Source: Cristatella mucedo (Eukaryota > Bryozoa > Phylactolaemata > Cristatellidae). Taken from it: a DNA stretch of 64,000 bases. Every line of letters begins with the position of its first letter. Within the stretch, counting starts at the first letter, position 1. The notes below the pieces were generated by a model. That model saw only the letters and a list, made by a program, of their open reading frames with translations, was not told the DNA's origin and made no database searches. Positions 1 to 15,000 of this stretch are shown piece after piece. The stretch covers positions 681,501-745,500 of the forward strand of contig WPIO01000039.1 in the NCBI GenBank assembly GCA_009760855.2. The letters are read 5' to 3'. The translations under genes were made by a program, and so were the position numbers.

Positions 1-80
1 CGAGGATTCGAGAAACCACATCTCCCAGATCACGAGAAGCTTGAAAAGCTTCGTAGGCATTCGGATCAAGTGCATCCAAT
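1..80 (-). CDS. LIG3: LIG3 exon 6, cut by window edge
   Basis: Encodes [20 protein letters not shown] and continues to the left edge. Acceptor ctatatatag. Homology to LIG3 is very clear; the rest of the exon is outside the window. Confidence 0.88.
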
Positions 81-3000
81 CTATATATAGCATATACACG
101 ATACAACATGTACAAAAACATAGCCCAGATCAAGTATGATCAAACAGATGCGACTCTTGTAATCAAGGAACAAGACATAAGCCAGCTAGCATGTGGTGCT
201 ACCGTAATCGCCAAATTGCAGCAAGTCATAAAGATAGCAAGAAAATAAAGCACAGCTAAATCAATGATGGATGGCAGACAAGACAGGTTCTTACATATGC
301 TTTGCCCCAGCATTTATTCTGAGGTCCTTCATTATGAGGCGCACGACCATCTTCAAATCGTTCGATGTGCATCTTTAACAAAAATCAAGCAAAATGGAAG
401 TGAGACTCGTGCCTTAATTTCATAACCATAAGAGCACCAGCAAGCTGAACTATGTGACAACTAGCCTCCAGCTTTCCTTTAATGCAGAAAAAGCAATAGT
501 TTCCAAGTAGACTTATCTAAATTAGTTGCAGATGCTGATTGCTCTAGGTCCCATATGTGTTCACACCCCGTTAGTCTGCTGCTAATAAAAACAACCCAAA
601 TTCATTTATATGCTACATTAGATGACAATCTTCAAGTGATGAACTTTTCTCCAATCTTCTGCATGCTAAGCCAAAGAAATATGATAGTCAGATGAGGGAT
701 TCCCAATAAGCCTCTCTTTAATCGGAGAGTACCGATGGTCACATGGCAAGTGATCATCGTGATTATTAGATTTGTAGCCAATGCTACGAATCTCCAACCT
801 ATACGAAGCAATGCTAGCTGCCAATACCACTGAACGTGCCTAAGGAATGAAGGACAGCCATGGTAATTCGCAAAATTGATCAGCAGAACGAGTCATGGAA
901 CATTTTTGGCGTTGCAATGATGAAACACCAACAGAGGCGTGTCTCTTATGCCAGCTGAAATCCAAAAGAATGTAACGCTATATGTAGTTTTATCATTCAC
1001 TTTCACGTCCCTTTGTTATCTAGCTCAGCTTACCTATCAGAGCTACTCCTCAATTAGGCTAGGTATCGTATCACCAGCTCTTCTGACTCAAATCATCTAG
1101 CTCTCCCTTCAAATCTACCTCAAATCTTTTTGAGACCGTGCCTTTTTTGTCCTCTGTGTGCTTATGCTGACAGTGTGACACTGACAGTGTGCATGTTACC
1201 ACTAACCACACTATACGTGCTTCCTTTCCAGCCTATTTTAAGTGCCTAGAAAAAGATTTAAGTTCTCCGAGTGTGCTATACAAATGTATTATTACTAGCG
1301 TGTATTATTTGACTTGAGGCCTGTCTTTCTACCTTCAGCTTGAGTTAATCGGATCGCGGGAATCCCTGATCCAATTCCTATTTCCGAAATCAGTTGCAAG
1401 GCTCCAAGAAGCCACTGTTTTGGTTCAATATTACACAAAGCAACAAAGTGTTTTGAGTTCGCTGGAAAAATTTCACACCATTGTGCGTGTGTTCTCGTAC
1501 GAGTGGCCTCTTTCGAAAGTACCGGACCACCGGCTAGGCCGGACCAGTCGAGGCGATTTGCACGAGAACGTGCTTGCACAATTGCATGAAAGCTAGCTCA
1601 ACATGAAACTGTGTAGTCTATAAAGTAGAATCAAAGTCACAGCTTCGATCAGCTGATTTGGAAATGGCTGGTAGACAATAGGAATGAGCTGAGCCACTGG
1701 CTGGGCCAGGCCGTCAGAGGCCATTTCCATGAGACACCAGCAAAATAACGTGCAATTCTGCATCAGGTGTCGCACCAGTGTCCAGATGTTGCTAAGTGCC
1801 TTGGTATACGGTGACTACGGCTATGAGGTCATAGGAAACTTCAGTCATTCCTGATGGACCTTTAAGGCGGTTTCACGGAAGTTTTCTTGGCCTGTGGGAG
1901 AGGGGGGACACTAAGGCGAGCTATTCCACAAGGGACTGGCCACAGCAGACCAATTTCTCTGTAGGGACGAAAACATCAAGCGATAGCTGCTAGTCCACTG
2001 GGAAGGAGCTGATGCCACATTTGCACATCAAGTTATGCCTCTTCAAGCAATTTTTCTGCTTTAAACAATGAGTCAGCAACTTTCAACAGTCTCTAAAATG
2101 TCTCTCTACACCTGATGGAGGCAAAGGTCAATGCTGGTATCTTTGTCAGACTAAAGATAAAGAAGTTCATTGAGTGAGACGAATTCGCCAAGAGGCTGGA
2201 GGGGAAGAACGCGGCTTCGAACAGTTTTGTTGCCTACGCCCTCGGATTTCCGGACAATCACAGACTGAAAACTATGAGCAGTAGGTTCAGGCTCCCATAA
2301 ACAAATAGGCCTAAATCTCTAAAGATTCAAGAACATAGAAGCTTTTCCAGGGGAACAAAGGCAACTGCTTTGTCATGACATTCTGGACTTATGGTGTTAC
2401 CAAAGCAGAATAACCAAAAACTTGATGAGTGATTATCAAGTTTGGGGCTTCTTCAAGAAAGTGAATCGCACTGGTTTGGCCCAGTGGTTAAGGAGCTTGC
2501 CCAGAACAATGTCTGGCCTAGGTCATGGGTCGAGTCACGTGGCATATGTGAAGCTCCTGAAGAGCGATTAAGTTCTCTTAGGGTCGCTATACACATGAAT
2601 TATATTTTATTTGTTGTACGGTTACAAATCTAGAAAATCTACTAATTTATGAACCCCTTTTGAGTGGTGATTTGATATTAAGTGGTGACTTGATCGTAAG
2701 AGTAAATACATATTAATTTTGAATCTCTTGCTGTTATAACTAACCAAATGTGAGCCAAAAAATGTACATCCCAGTTTTCTTATCGGAAATGGCTCAAATT
2801 CAAGTGAATCAATGTCCTTGTCACAAAAGCCAAGTTTGTAGAGAATGACAGCAATTTTGAGGCTTAAGCAATTAGGAGATAACACTTACAAACAAGTGAC
2901 AAAATTGTTATGCAGTGAATTCATCCAGACATGACTGCAACAAGCATACTGTGTATGTGAATACTGCTCGAAAAACAGCTGACATTTCTTGATTAGCAAG

Positions 3001-6000
3001 CTAACCGAAGTAAGAAAACAAGCAAGAACCACTAACCGAGAAGCAATTTTCTTCAGCAGCCTCATCTGATCTTCTTCCTTCGTTAACTTGCTAAGGTCCT
3101 CTAGATAACCATCCACCTGTAAAATGTAGGCTATTAACAAAACCAACAGCAAGGCGGGATATATTAACAATTTCATGCCGGCAGAGAAAGCAACGACTGT
3201 TAGTTGAGATATGCCAAATTCATGCCTGGTCCAACTCACTCCTTTTTTGCAACTCAAGTAACCCAGCCAACTCTTGGTTCTCACGTTTTAAAAACCTAAT
3301 GCAGATTAACGAATATTAGTACGAAACACTCACATAAATAGACCTGGTTCACATACACACATCAAACGATTCAACCGGCTTTGTATTGATGCACCTTGAC
3401 TACTGATTCATCATCAACAGGCAATGCTTTGAGGACAGCACTCCCATCTAGTCATGCATGCATAAATCTCCATAGCAAGATCCGCTGTCAGTCCAGCATT
3501 ATTTGCTCAATAGCTTAGCTACAAACTTGCTAAGGGGCTGAACCGTAACAAAACGTGGGCCGACCAATCACAGGGAAGGCTCAAGGGATGATACACACTT
3601 TCTGGAGCATGCAACCTATTTAGGTGGGGGCCTGAAACCCCATTTGCATTGATTGTTTTATGATAGCCCACATCCACTAACAACAATACAATTGCAAATG
3701 GCTACTCAGCAATAAATCAAAAGGCAAACTTAAAAGAGCATCTAAACAATTAGTGGCTTTAAATGAATACTCATGAGGCCCTGGATTAGTTCAGCAATCG
3801 ATTTGAGCTCACTTTTTAGGTGAGATGCAGCAACCAATGAGTTGAGGGTAAACGCTGAGGAAAAATATTGTCAATAGAATCTATGTTTAGAATACAGCTT
3901 AAAATATATACAGGCTAGAAATGCGATTTGAAGGTTTTACAGTTTCCCCATAAAATGAAAGGATTAAAAAATGATGATGCAAGCCACGACTAACCCAGAA
4001 GTAAACTGGAAGCAACATATCTACGAATAACAAATTTACCGATCTCTGCATTGAATGTGACTTAGGTCCAACTTGTTGAACCTGGGTACATTGAGCTACG
4101 TGTTGCAAATTGTTGAGGTAGATGATTGTGCCACTTAAACAGCTTCCTTTACAGTGTAGCGTTGGGCCTTGTAAATTATATAACTCGGCCAATAATGCAA
4201 GGATCAACACATACAATTTCAAATGACAAGTCACACTGCTTGTAAACCACAGTAATAGTTCATTTCTGATTTTGGTTTTGCAATTCGTCATCAAACGCTA
4301 TTGAATTTTATATCTTACAAATATGGATATGCATTGCAAAACTTATCAAATAAATAGGCTAAAAAAATGTCGGGATCGTCGAGTTCTATTCGTCAGCAGA
4401 AAGACAGAAATTTCGAAAACGATCTTTATTGTGCAAGTGCGCAGTGGCTGACCAGATCCAAGGCAAGGTTCCAGGGCTCGATTACGAAAATTGAGACTGT
4501 TTTTTTGAGAAATAGCTCAAGATTGAAATATACTACAGCCAAATACGTTTTTGACATTCCATGCTGATCCTTAAAGTATCGGCCGAGTTAGGGAATTTAT
4601 AAAGCACCAGGGCATACTGTAAATAAAACTGTTTAAAAGTCACAAGTGTGTACCCCCAACAAGCTGCAAACATGCACCTTATGCTTGGTGAGACTGTGCA
4701 TGCTGCCACTAATCATTTGATCAAGCTTCCTGTGCAGCATATGCCAAGTGCCTAGAAACGAAGTTCTCTCAGGGTGCTATACAAATGTATTATTATTTTT
4801 GTTATTATAACTCGATGTATTAACGTTCAACAAGTTGGGACATGAGTCGTAAATGATGCAGAAATCGATACATTTGCAATTCTTATACATGAGCCCGATG
4901 GCGGTAACCTGGATTACCGAATTTCCGCAAGTAGAATCGTAATTGATTATTTATTTTGCGGATAGCTGCTCTAAAGAATATAGGGTTTCGAAGTCGAAAA
5001 CACCATTGACCTGATTCAGGAGCAGCACCATCAGAATCGTGTCGAAGCAAGCTGAAGAACTATGTGCGCAAAAGAGCTCAGTGAAATGATGCAGGCTATG
5101 GTTGGCTATAATGACGATATAAAAGATGTTAGCAATGATGTTCTTAACAACACAATGGAACTGGTGTGTAAGTTCTTGGAAACATTTCCCGGCTGTTCCG
5201 GGCTTGCAGATACGCTGGGGTGCCAGAAGAAGGCACCAGCGGTTGCCCCAAATCAGCCATCAATCTTGAGCTATTTCTCAAAAAAACAGCCCATCGGTTG
5301 CCCCAAATCAGCCATCAATCTTGAGCTATTTCTCAAAAAAACAGTCTCAATTTTCGTAATCGAGCCCTGGAACCTTGCCTTGGATCTGGTCAGCCACTGC
5401 GCACTTGCACAATAAAGATCGTTTTCGAAATTTCTGTCTTTCTGCTGACGAATAGAACTCGACGATCCCGACATTTTTTTAGCCTATTTGCATATAATTT
5501 TGACCAATATTCAGGTAGTTATCGCAGTCCGCGCGAACCCGGGTTACCATGGTAACTCGGGTTACCGACATCGGGCTCATATGTTGCTTATGGTTTACTT
5601 CCGAGTTAGACGTGGTTTGGTTAATCCTTTTTTTTTATTCTTTCCTTTAATGTGGAAATCATCAAAACTTCAGATCCTATTTACAACATAGTTGCCTTTT
5701 TAAAGGTACCGTAAGCAAGTATTCAATTTGGGCTATCTTGTTAATATTTTCTCAATATTTACCCTTAAGGAAGCTTTTTGCATGCCTTGGAAATGATCCT
5801 TGCCCCGAGATCTTTACAAGAAGCAGTGGCCCAGATCAAGAGAAATAGGTGAGCAGGAATCATAAAAATAGTAACAACAACAATAAAGTCTCTTTAGAGT
5901 GCCCTCAGAGAACCAAATATCTATCAAGACGTCCTACAGCTTGCTTGAAGCAATAACCAAGATGTAATGATAAGCAAGGAAGCATGCCCAGACAAGCATA

Positions 6001-9000
6001 GAGGAGCACACAAGTATCACTAGACCAGCATGCAAGCACCCAAATGCTTAGTGACACGTCCTAAATCATGCAAACATAAGCACACAGAGCACAGAGGATA
6101 AATACAAGTTCATTGGGGCCGGGAAAGCTGAACAGTGAAGATGCATGATCAGCCGAGACTTGATGCAAAGGGTTAATACATGCGGTGAAAATGCCGGTCG
6201 CGAATTCCAGACTCACTGTACACGAACTGTAAGTGATTTCAATTTAGTTGATTCGTCCTTGATGCGCTTATGCGTGCTGACACTGTGCATGCTGCCACTA
6301 ACCACATTTGCATGCTGACCCTGTGCATGTCACCCCTAACCATATTATTCATTTCGTTTGTTTTTCAAGCATGATTTTACTTACCATTCAATTGCATTTC
6401 ACTTTACAGCAAATGTAAAGCGCCTAGAGAGAGATTAAGTTCTCTGAGGGCGCTTTATCAAGTGAATTATTATTATTATTATAGTCAGGAGCACTGAGAT
6501 GATTGGACGCCAAGGACCTGGTGGTGCAAAAACACACTAGAGGAGCAAGGTCAGATAGGCAGGCTGGTGAAAGATAGTTAGCACCCTGTAAACCAGAGAG
6601 GATCTTAGGACAGGTCAATTTGAAGCTTGATTGTGTGCCAGTGAACCTCTGACAGAAATGGTATGATGTAGCAGCTATGTTGTTAAAGACAGGAGACAGG
6701 CTGCTGAGTTGTGTGCTAGTTGCAGCAGCTTAAGGGCACACGCTAGGAGTCCTGTATAAATAGAATTGCTGCAATTTAGATGCAAGGTCACATGCACATG
6801 GATTTAGTTAGTTTGGTTGTAGTACTCGTGTCTAAGACGGCCCTGATTCTGGAAAAGCTACTCAGTTGATCACAAGTCGACTAGCCAGCGAAGAAAATAT
6901 GCTCATACAAAGATAAGTCGTTTTGAACAGCATTCATAAGGGGCACGAGAGTGAAGCTAGCTGAGCCAATTCGGAGGGCAAGGCCTTAGCTCTAGGAAAG
7001 GTGGCTGCTCTTCACGAACCAGTTTGCGGGCTCAAATCGTTCAGGGGGCAATCATTTATAGCAGTCTGCATTCGGCAGCAATAGCCATTGAGACTCTTCT
7101 GCTGCTTTATTGGTAGCTGATTTAACAGCCTCATTTGTATAACAGCAGAAGAAGAGCCTTCACGTCTATCACCACCTCATGTAGTAAGTCGGATGAAGAG
7201 CAAGGCTAAGATAGGTCAAATGATAGCCGGACCTTAGTGCCATCGACATACAAATGAAAGCCAAGATTGTGTGTGGGGATGACATCGGCAAGGAAAGAGT
7301 AAATAGAGTGTCAGGAAGGGGTTATACGACCGAACTCTGAACTAACCGTATTTTAAAGGCTTCCCGGATGACAGACAGCTAATTATATCTACACTTGGAA
7401 ATCTCTGAGACAGGATCTGACCCAACTAAGGAACATGCCAGTGAAACCTAAGCGTGTAGAGAGGTGCTCGAGAAAGTTCGGGTGGTCCATTGTGTTAAAT
7501 CCGAGTGATGATAAAGCACACCCTCTTCATTGTACTGCATGTTTTGCTAATAATAATAATAATAATAATACTAATAACACAACATGCATATAGCACGTCA
7601 CAATAGGCAGCATATAGCACGTCACAATAAGCAGTTTCAGAAGACATGGGTACACCAAGGACAGCTCACTCAGATGTGGCAAAGGCTTTGCATTTTTAAT
7701 GTCACCGAATCAGGAGAAGACGTGATGTTCAGCCGGCAGTGATTTCCAGGCTCTAGGAGCATAGTAATTGAAGGCAGTCTCTCCGGGATTACAAGTTGGT
7801 TAGAGGCACAACCAAACGACCAGAGTCAGAAGAGAAGGCGGTGAGAAAGAAAGCCCGGCTAGGAAATAATTCAGATGGGTAGAACGAAGCAAAAAATGGA
7901 AGGCCCGAAAGCCAAGTGACAGGCTTTTGAAGTCGATATACTACTTGATGGGGGAGCAAGCACAGATAGGTGAGACGTGGTGTACAGTGGCAGCTGTGAC
8001 CTTTTCGACCGACAAGCCTAGCAGCCGAGTTTTGGCCCAACTCGTAGATTAATATGGAATTACGGATTGTCACTAGTGAGTCTTGTCCATGCAATCAACA
8101 AAGAAACTTACTTCACTCTCTAGACCTATTAAACATGATTGGCTCCTTGGACTAGCCACAAATGGACGCAACTTGTAATGTGTGGTTCTACTCATTCGAC
8201 AATTGGCTCCTGAATGTGACACATCAGTAGAGTACCTGTTTCAAGTCAAATACGGTATATAGTAAATAAGGCTGACAATAGCTGAGCTTGCAAAGTGTGA
8301 ATCAAGCCCTAGCGGTAGTTGAGTGTGCTTTCTTTCCCACACAAAACAGGCGCATGTCGTTAGTCTCAAAAGTTGAACAGGGACCTCAAATGCTGAAGAC
8401 GAGCATCTTAACAACTGCCCCAAATTACTTCACTTTGCATAGTGCAAAAGCTTAGTGGCACGGTTATTTTACCATGGGCAGGACATAAATCGAATGTGCC
8501 GGTCAATGATGGCTGCTATCTATACACATAAAACAAGCTTAACAGCAACGCCTGCAATGCTCATATGCTGCACAGTATGCAATGGCTCATATGCTGCACA
8601 GTATGCGTGTACTGACATCTTGCAAGGTCAAGGTGCCTTTCGTCAGAGGCTTTAAGCCGTTGCTCGTGTCAAAAAAAGTTTTCACCGTTTCAGCTGCATC
8701 TCCTTTGCTATCAAAGTCGGCCAGCATGTCAGACTGTTCCACACTGAACAGCTGTAACACAGAAGGGAAATATGCATTCATCACCACGCTACATTGGTTA
8801 CTCGGGTGTACATACGACAACATTGCTTTGTGCAAAATGCAAGCTCGCAGAGTTTTTGGCCTGGAATAAGCTCTGGCTGCTTACGTCGAGCAAGCAGCCT
8901 AATGACCGAGGCCGTGTAAAAGTCAGCATGATGTAGGCTTTGGCCTAATCCTGGGTATCCCACATCCATTGGCACTGATAGCACCAGCCACAGGTGAAGT

Positions 9001-12000
9001 GTACAGCACTGACAAGCACTGCCACATGTTTCAATCTCGAGATCGATTGAGAGGCAGTTAGCATTAGCAGGTGGCCACTAGCACGTAGGATGAGGCAATG
9101 TTCTGCAATAAAAGTCGGCGAACTTTTCCGGCTAGTGCCGGCATAGAAGCACTCACACGTACCTGCCCGAAGAACTTGAACAGCTGCTTGCTGTTGACGT
9201 TGTACACTCGCTTAACGACTCCGGGAAGAAGCAGCTTGACGAGCAAATAAGTGTCACCAGCATAACCGGTGCCATCGTTTCCATCTCTCAAGAACTTGGC
9301 CACAATGGCTGTCTTGTCATTATAACTGGGATGCTCAGCGATGGTCCCGCACAGTTTACGGAACTCCCGAAAGGAGTCGTCTTTGCCACAGCTGCTAATA
9401 GAACCAGTAACTGTCGACGGTCCAGCTTTGCTATTACTACCACTGGTACCCTCATCTTCTCTGTCATGCCTGTCGAAGGTGTCGTCATCGTCGACATAGA
9501 TGGTAGTAGCACGCTTGCCCTCGCCGTCAGGCGATTCCGAGGCCGGGCCTGTGCTGCCAGCACCAGCAGCATCTGTTGCAGGTGCTGCCTTTTTGGTGGA
9601 ACCTTTCTTGGTGGAAGTCTTTGCTGCTGCCACACCTCTCTTTGCAGCAACGGCTAGAAAGAACGGCAGCAGGGATTGACAGTGGCAATTGAATGTGAAG
9701 CACATCAGAGGTAACCGTACTGATTGAAACTGTTTTTATCGAGTGTTACCGAGAAGAGAGTGCTTTGTGGACACGAAACATATATAGCCACATGCTGGTC
9801 AAGTTATTCTTCTCATAAAAAGATTTCAACTTCTGTCATGAATGAAATTGAGTCTTCTCTTTTTGCAATCAAGCAACTTGCTACTACACAGTAATCAATT
9901 TTTGTCAATTTATTGGCAAAAACACCTGCAGCCAACATCCCTCAAACCGGGGACCTAAGGCATCGAATCTCCTTCCACACGAACCCTTCGACCACTCGGT
10001 AGAGCCAAAGGCATTAAAAAAAATCCTTACCAGTATCAGCAGCCAAAACAGCCGTGCAGAAATGACAGTTGCTGAGTGTCAGGAATGTGGTGCAATGAAC
10101 ATTCGAACTCAGCCATAACAGCAGCAGTAATAGTGCCTCTGTCAGCAAAAGTGAGCCAACCAATGTGATTTTACATTAGCTCAACGTCTGAACAGCCTAA
10201 TTGAACAAGCAAAAGCTTCGGAAAAAATTATAGTTTACACTTTTGTCTTTTGACTTCACAGCAAGCAAGAAAAAGAGAACGTAATTAACATTTCGCTCGA
10301 GATTTGGCCGGTGACAGCTGACTAAGAAAGAGTAAGCAAATCTCCGGGAAGGGCAGCTGGCTGTAAGCACTAGCCGAGCTCAGCCAACGATTGAGACTTG
10401 CACCCTTGGTGCTAATCAGTCGTTGCTGGACCTTACAAAGGCACACTCAGCACCCATCAGCCACCTACAGTGATTGGGTGGACTAATCCCGCACCTGATT
10501 CAAAGTTCTCTAGAGGACGTGAGGGCACAAGTAGGCTGGGAAACTTCCTAACACACTATATAGTGCCTACATGTACAGAAAAATGACAACTTTGATTCTG
10601 GCAATGCAGCTATAGCCTTGCAACTTCATACAGCAAAGCATCGCACAAGCTTTCGCCGGACAAGTTTGCTTCTCTGACAAAACATTATGTATGCCCTCGT
10701 TAAGACAGAACATGGTTTACTGCACAAGTTCCAATAGCTAGAAATACTAAGCAAAAGCTTAAAAAAACACACAACAACTTCAGACTGACTGTCCATCGAC
10801 TGGCATAAGAGGATTGTTGTATGTCGTAACAATTCATCTTAGCCAGGCCAAATCTAACATCTATATAAAAACATAGTGCAATCAGAGATGCAGAATCCTA
10901 AAATACTGATGTCGACGATCAAACATCGCTTTGACTGCACCCGAGTCGGCACTATACCTAGCGACCCCATTGGCAATCTAGGCGACCATTTTTCTAGCTC
11001 CTTGGTCTGAAAAATTGACTAAATCAGAGAGTTCATTCCCAAGATAATGTCCTTGCTGGAATCTTCATTCGGCATTTATTGCAGTTCCTCAATGTCCATC
11101 TTCAAGCCTGTCTGTACCGCCCTGTTCTCGAAGTTCATCTCCCAGTCTAAGAAGACTACTCTAAAATGAGGTTAGCTGATTTAGCAGCCTCATTTATATA
11201 GCAGCAGATGAGCCTGACCGGCTATCACCACCACCTGCAGTGGGGTCGTGAAGAGCAAGCACCTTACCATTGGGCTAAGACTATTACTCTCCCATATGTA
11301 ATAATAATAATAATAATATTGCACTTGATAAAGCGCCCTCAGAGAACTTAATCTCTCTCTAGGCGCTTTACATTTGCTGCAAAGTGAAATGCAATTGAAT
11401 GGTAAATAAAATCATGCTTGAAAAACAAACAAAATGAATAATATGGTTAGGGGTGACATGCACACGGTCAGCATGCAAATGTGGTTAGTGGCAGCATGCA
11501 CAGTGTCAGCAAGCATAAGCACATCAAGGACGAATCACAGGGACCCACGAAATGCTGTCCTAAATAGGTGTGTTTTCAAGTTCCTTTTAAATGTGGTCAA
11601 GTCAGGGGATGTTCTGACGAAGGTCGGGAGGGAGTTCCAGGCTTTGGGAGCATACGAACTAAATGCATGGTCTCCAAAGAATTTAAGGTTTGTACGACGT
11701 ATTTGTAGACAGTTGGATTCCAAAAAGTGGGTGGTACGACGCTTGGCCTGATGGGGGAGTATATCTGAGAGATAGGCTGGAGCCAAAGAATGAAGTGACC
11801 TAAAAGTGAGAGACAAAACCTTGAAGTCGATCCGTTGCTTGACTGGTAGCTAGTGCAGGTCGGCAAGAAGTGGAGTAATGTGGCGACTGCAACGCTCACG
11901 AAAGACAAGCCTAGCTGTGGAGTTTTGCACCAGCTGCGATCGCCTGATCACACATGCTGGTAGGCCAGTAAGCAGTGAGTTGCAGAAGTCGAGACGGGAT

Positions 12001-15000
12001 GTCACGAATGCATGGACCAACTTGGACGTGGTATCTTTATCTAAACAAGCCCAAATTTTAGCAATGTTATGAAGCTGAAAATAGGCAGATTTGACTGTGG
12101 AGCTGATATGGTCGTCTAACGAGAGGTCGCTTAGGAATATGACACCTAGATTTCGAGCTGATTCAACTGGAGTTATGCTGGCAGAGCCAATTTTGAGAGT
12201 CGGCCTTTCCAATCTCTGAATCACACTGGGTTTGCCCATAACTAGTCAGTTAGTTTTATCATCGTTTAGTTTTAGAAAATGTATTGCCATCCATGTACGG
12301 ATGTCATCAATGCATGCAGCGAGTTGAGAGAATTTAAGGTGCTCGAAGGCTGGGAGGGATCAAAGCAAAGGTACAACTGAGTGTCATCCGTATAGAAGTG
12401 AAAGCCTAGATTGTGCTTGGCAATCACATCGGCATGAGGGAGAGTATAAAGCGTGAAAAGAACCGGACCTGGCACGAAGCCCTGAGGTACCCACACATTT
12501 CAGAGGCTCCTCAGAGGATCTTTGTCCATTCACGTCAGTACTCTGGATTCTCCCACTGAGATAGGACCTGAACCACTGCAGAGCAGTGCCAGTGATGCCC
12601 AGGTGAGATGAGAGGCACTCTAGAAGAACTTTTTGATCGATGTTATCAAAAGCTGCCGAAAGATCGAGCAAAACAAGCAGAGACACTATCCATGTCTGCA
12701 TTTGTAAGTAGGTCGTTGTATACCCTAAGCAATGCTGACTCTGGGGAGTGATTAGCTCTAAAGCCAGACTGGAACTTACTAGCAAGGTGTGAGGTTTCGA
12801 TATATGAGTTCAGCTGGTCTGCCACGACCTGTCTAGACTTACTGCTACCCTGCATAACTAACACAGTAAAGCTTTCATTAGCCTTTGTCCCAGCATCTTT
12901 CAAAGAGACGGTTGTCAGACCACTTATTATGAACTTGCTATTAGACGATATTCTGTCTTAAATTATACGTTAAGACAGAATATCTACTGCATGCTTGCCT
13001 AAGCAGGGCACCTTGCTTTTTGTCAACTACTAGTCATAGCTTTTCTTGCAGTGAGTTGGTAAGTGCCCAAATATAGACTAAAGTCCTAATATGAATGCCA
13101 AACTATAATCCTATTCTAGCTGCCAGAAGCTCAAATGTCACATTTCGTTGGATGACAGTGAAAGTCTTTAGTAGTATCCACACAATGAACTAATCAGCCT
13201 TCCATTCACTGATGAAATGGTTATTATTGACAAAACAACCAGAGAGTTTTACTGGTACTTAACTCCAACTAAGGAAATGCTAAGAAATACAGAAATGTGT
13301 TTCTCCAGCAGACAGCAAAGTCCGAACTCAAAACTGTGATTGCCGAGGTGATGCTTTACGAGCTTTGCATAGATGCACTAGTCGAACTAGCTGGGGTGCT
13401 GCACTTCCACCCCTACTGGCAGCAGGGCAGCTAGGATTGATCCAAGAAAAGGTGACATGCATTTGATCTTGCTGGAGGCATCCAAATCATTGAAAGGCTT
13501 CAGAGGGTGGCATTTGGATCGGCCCAAGGCATAAGGGAGGGGGCCAGCAGCCCCTTCCTTGGGTCTATGTCCATACAAGCAGTTGGAGAATAGGGAATGT
13601 GAAGCAATTGCCAATAATTTTAATACCCTGCAAGAATGACTGAATATGAAAGAAATCAACCATCGAGATTGGTGAAGAAAAGTTATGCATTCACATTAAA
13701 GCAATATTGTTTGGCCACATATTAAGATGGCAACATTACACCAAGTGAATGTGAGCAATTTCTGCTTAGTCTCCCTGACCCTGGAACGATTAGAGGCAAA
13801 CTAGCTAAACTCTAATATTATTTCTTCAAACCTAGTAAATAAGTTCCAGACAGGTTTTACAGCTAATCACTCTACAGAATCGGAATTGCTGTGGGTGCAT
13901 AACGACCTTCTTAGGAATGCATACCTAGATAGCATCTCCTTGCTTGTTTTGCTCGATCTGTCATCAGCGTTTGGCACTATTGATCAAGTCATTCTTAAGT
14001 GCCTCTCATCTTGCCTAGGCATCACTCGCATAATGCAATGGTTTAGGCCCTGTCTGTGAGAGACTACAGAGTGCTGAGGCCAACAGGCAGCAATCATCCA
14101 AAAAGCCTCTAAAGGACAGGATACCCCTAGGCTCAGTACTTAGTCCACTTCTTATTAAAATTTACACTCTCACTCAAGCCAATGGAATTATTAAACACAA
14201 TCAAGGCTTCTATTTCTTTGCAAGTGACAAAGCTTCACCCGTGCTTTCGTTCCACCAGCCCTTCCAGCAGTCAAACTCTCTCACTTCTCTTGCAGCATGT
14301 TTTGCTGACATTTGCGTTATGGATTGCTATAAACATTCTCAAATTAAATGACTTGGAAATTTAAAACCCAATCGCGTAAAATGAGCTTGGCCAGAATATC
14401 GCCTGCAGCATGTGCAAGAAATCTGGGTTGCTGTTCGAAAGCTACCTTTCATTCCACAAACACCACCTTTACAGTGGTCTGCCTAATTTCAGTTATACAA
14501 CATTTCAAAAATTTTGGTCTGCTCAGGCAGGGAAATCGCATCCAAGTTGATCAGTACATTTGTGACATCCCGTCTCGACTTCTGTAACTCACTGCTTGCA
14601 GATCAACCGACTTAAGCAATCAAGAGCTTACAGTTGGTATACAACTCTGCAGAAGGGCTTGCCTGTCATGAGTGTTGCACTTGCCACAACATTACACCAT
14701 ATCTCGCCGACCTGCACTGGCTCCTGATCCAGCACCGCACTAACTTCAAGGTTCTGTCACTCACTTTTAGGTATCCTCATTCTCTTGCTCCAGCCTACCT
14801 ACCCGAACTACTTCCCAATCAGGCCAGGACCCTGCTCTCCTGTCTCATCGCTTTGCTGTGCCTCCACCCAACCTCAAATCCTTTGGAGACCATACCTTTA
14901 GTTCGTATGCTCCCAAAGCCTGGAATTGGAGTTGGCAACTGTCCATTCGAGACTTAAGTGGCTTTCGATGCACACATGGTAGCAATAGAGTTCATCCTAT

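Larger units (their letters stand above)
4352..5489. mobile_element. DNA-transposon-like element with about 174-bp inverted termini
   Basis: The terminal arms 4352-4527 and 5315-5489 are reverse complements with no difference seen by eye over about 160 bp, so both potentially encode the same short peptide (starts [11 protein letters not shown]). The interior has a plus-strand ORF from 5062 whose end ([12 protein letters not shown]) is reminiscent of a transposase C-terminus; this family assignment is uncertain. A 55-bp unit is tandemly duplicated at 5241-5344 beside the right arm. No clear target-site duplication was found. Arm identity suggests a recent insertion or gene conversion. Lies in the LIG3 intron between exons 4 and 3; an older LINE tail lies inside (4680-4803). 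Confidence 0.65.

Noticed and set aside
5530-5585. Palindrome gttaccatggtaac and partial inverted match with 4885-4915
   Set aside because: Short; possibly a separate small repeat, but copy number and ends cannot be defined here.
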